Assembly: GCA_029243445.1 (NCBI GenBank)
Contig: JAQWSA010000117.1
Span: 1-7,036, forward strand
Source: Alphaproteobacteria bacterium
Lineage (GTDB): Bacteria; Pseudomonadota; Alphaproteobacteria; UBA6615
Length of the DNA stretch: 7,036 nucleotides
Direction of reading: 5' to 3'
How positions within the stretch are numbered: position 1 is the stretch's first letter; each line of letters opens with the position of its first letter. The notes below the pieces were generated by a model. That model was given only the letters and a program-made list of their open reading frames with translations, had not been told where the DNA came from and made no database searches. Below are positions 6,659-7,036 of this stretch, in pieces. Position numbers and translations under genes: made by a program.

Positions 6659-6670
6659 TTTTGTACAAAA
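6659..6670. repeat. 12-bp perfect palindrome at the convergent junction
   Basis: TTTTGTACAAAA lies between the stop codons of the lyase and fhs and fills most of the 14-bp gap. It has no loop and only two G-C pairs, so it is a poor classical terminator. It may be a chance AT-rich palindrome, a protein-binding site or a weak bidirectional transcription end. Confidence 0.4.
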
Positions 6671-6672
6671 AC

Positions 6673-7036
6673 TTAAAACAATCCTTTTACTAATCCGTCT
6701 TCGTCAAGTCCTATATTATTAGCTGCAGGTGATTTAGGAAGTCCCGGTAAAGTCATAATTTGCCCACAGATGGCCACGATAAATTCTGCTCCAGCTGATA
6801 ATCTAACTTCTCGGATTGGTACAACATGATCAACTGGAGCACCTTTGAGGTTAGGATCAGTTGAAAAACTATATTGGGTTTTAGCCATACATATAGGAAA
6901 ATGTTTGTATCCTTTTGACTCCCAACTCCTTAAACGATCACGAATTGACTTGTCAGCAATAGCTTCGCTAGCTCCATAAATTTGCCTAGTAATTGTATTT
7001 ATTTTCTCAAAAAGGCCCATATCATCTGGATATAGA
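6673..7036 (-). CDS. fhs: Formate-tetrahydrofolate ligase, C-terminal fragment (5' end outside window)
   Basis: The C-terminal 120 or so residues of formate-tetrahydrofolate ligase (full enzyme about 555-560 residues), which makes 10-formyl-THF from formate, THF and ATP in cytosolic one-carbon metabolism. The frame stays open to the window edge; the first Met in view (codon 7020-7018) is internal and preceded by L-Y-P-D-D. Diagnostic blocks are I-Y-G-A near the N-terminal side, [35 protein letters not shown], and the conserved terminus [10 protein letters not shown] ending at TAA (6675-6673). The C-terminus is intact. The gene is convergent with the lyase gene, so it is not part of that transcript. 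It probably belongs to the conserved core genome next to the catabolic cluster. A link through formate released by the cluster is possible but not shown. Confidence 0.95.
   Translation of the reverse strand, partial: LYPDDMGLFEKINTITRQIYGASEAIADKSIRDRLRSWESKGYKHFPICMAKTQYSFSTDPNLKGAPVDHVVPIREVRLSAGAEFIVAICGQIMTLPGLPKSPAANNIGLDEDGLVKGLF

Noticed and set aside
6673..7020. A stand-alone 115-residue protein starting at the Met at 7020
   Set aside because: The frame is open beyond that Met to the window edge and the residues match the internal C-terminal part of formate-THF ligase, so it is a partial gene, not a small protein.

Overview
The window is an AT-rich (by eye under about 40% G+C), densely coded bacterial segment. 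It holds six complete genes and two genes cut by the window edges. Protein families and gene spacing fit a Gram-negative, probably proteobacterial chromosome. A low-GC marine alphaproteobacterium is a reasonable guess, but no taxonomic marker here proves it. I see no transposase, integrase, tRNA, rRNA or CRISPR array.

Layout, left to right. Positions 1-88 are the last 28 codons of an apparent alpha/beta hydrolase (+). After a 192-bp gap come an SDR dehydrogenase (281-1036, +) and an amidase-signature hydrolase (1057-2475, +), 20 bp apart and probably co-transcribed. The amidase converges, with a 4-bp overlap, on a NodB-fold (polysaccharide deacetylase/imidase-like) hydrolase (2472-3308, -). 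That gene is divergent from a Gfo/Idh/MocA oxidoreductase (3405-4565, +) across 96 bp. A C45 (acyl-CoA:6-APA acyltransferase-like) Ntn hydrolase (4626-5741, +) and an isocitrate lyase/PEP mutase superfamily enzyme resembling the PA4872 oxaloacetate decarboxylases (5792-6658, +) follow in the same direction. The right edge carries the C-terminus of formate-tetrahydrofolate ligase, fhs (6673-7036, -), convergent with the lyase gene.

How they may work together (inference). Three mechanistically unrelated enzymes of C-N/amide-hydrolysing families (amidase, NodB-fold, C45) sit with two NAD(P)-dependent oxidoreductases, one C-C bond-acting 2-oxoacid/2-hydroxyacid enzyme and a possible esterase/hydrolase. 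None of the complete proteins has an evident signal peptide. This looks like a cytosolic catabolic cluster for a nitrogen-containing small molecule (an N-acyl, amide, cyclic imide or peptide-like compound) broken down to a small oxoacid. The substrate cannot be read from the sequence, and no transporter or regulator lies inside the window. fhs is a core one-carbon gene on the opposite strand and probably marks the edge of the cluster, although a formate-releasing step feeding it cannot be excluded.
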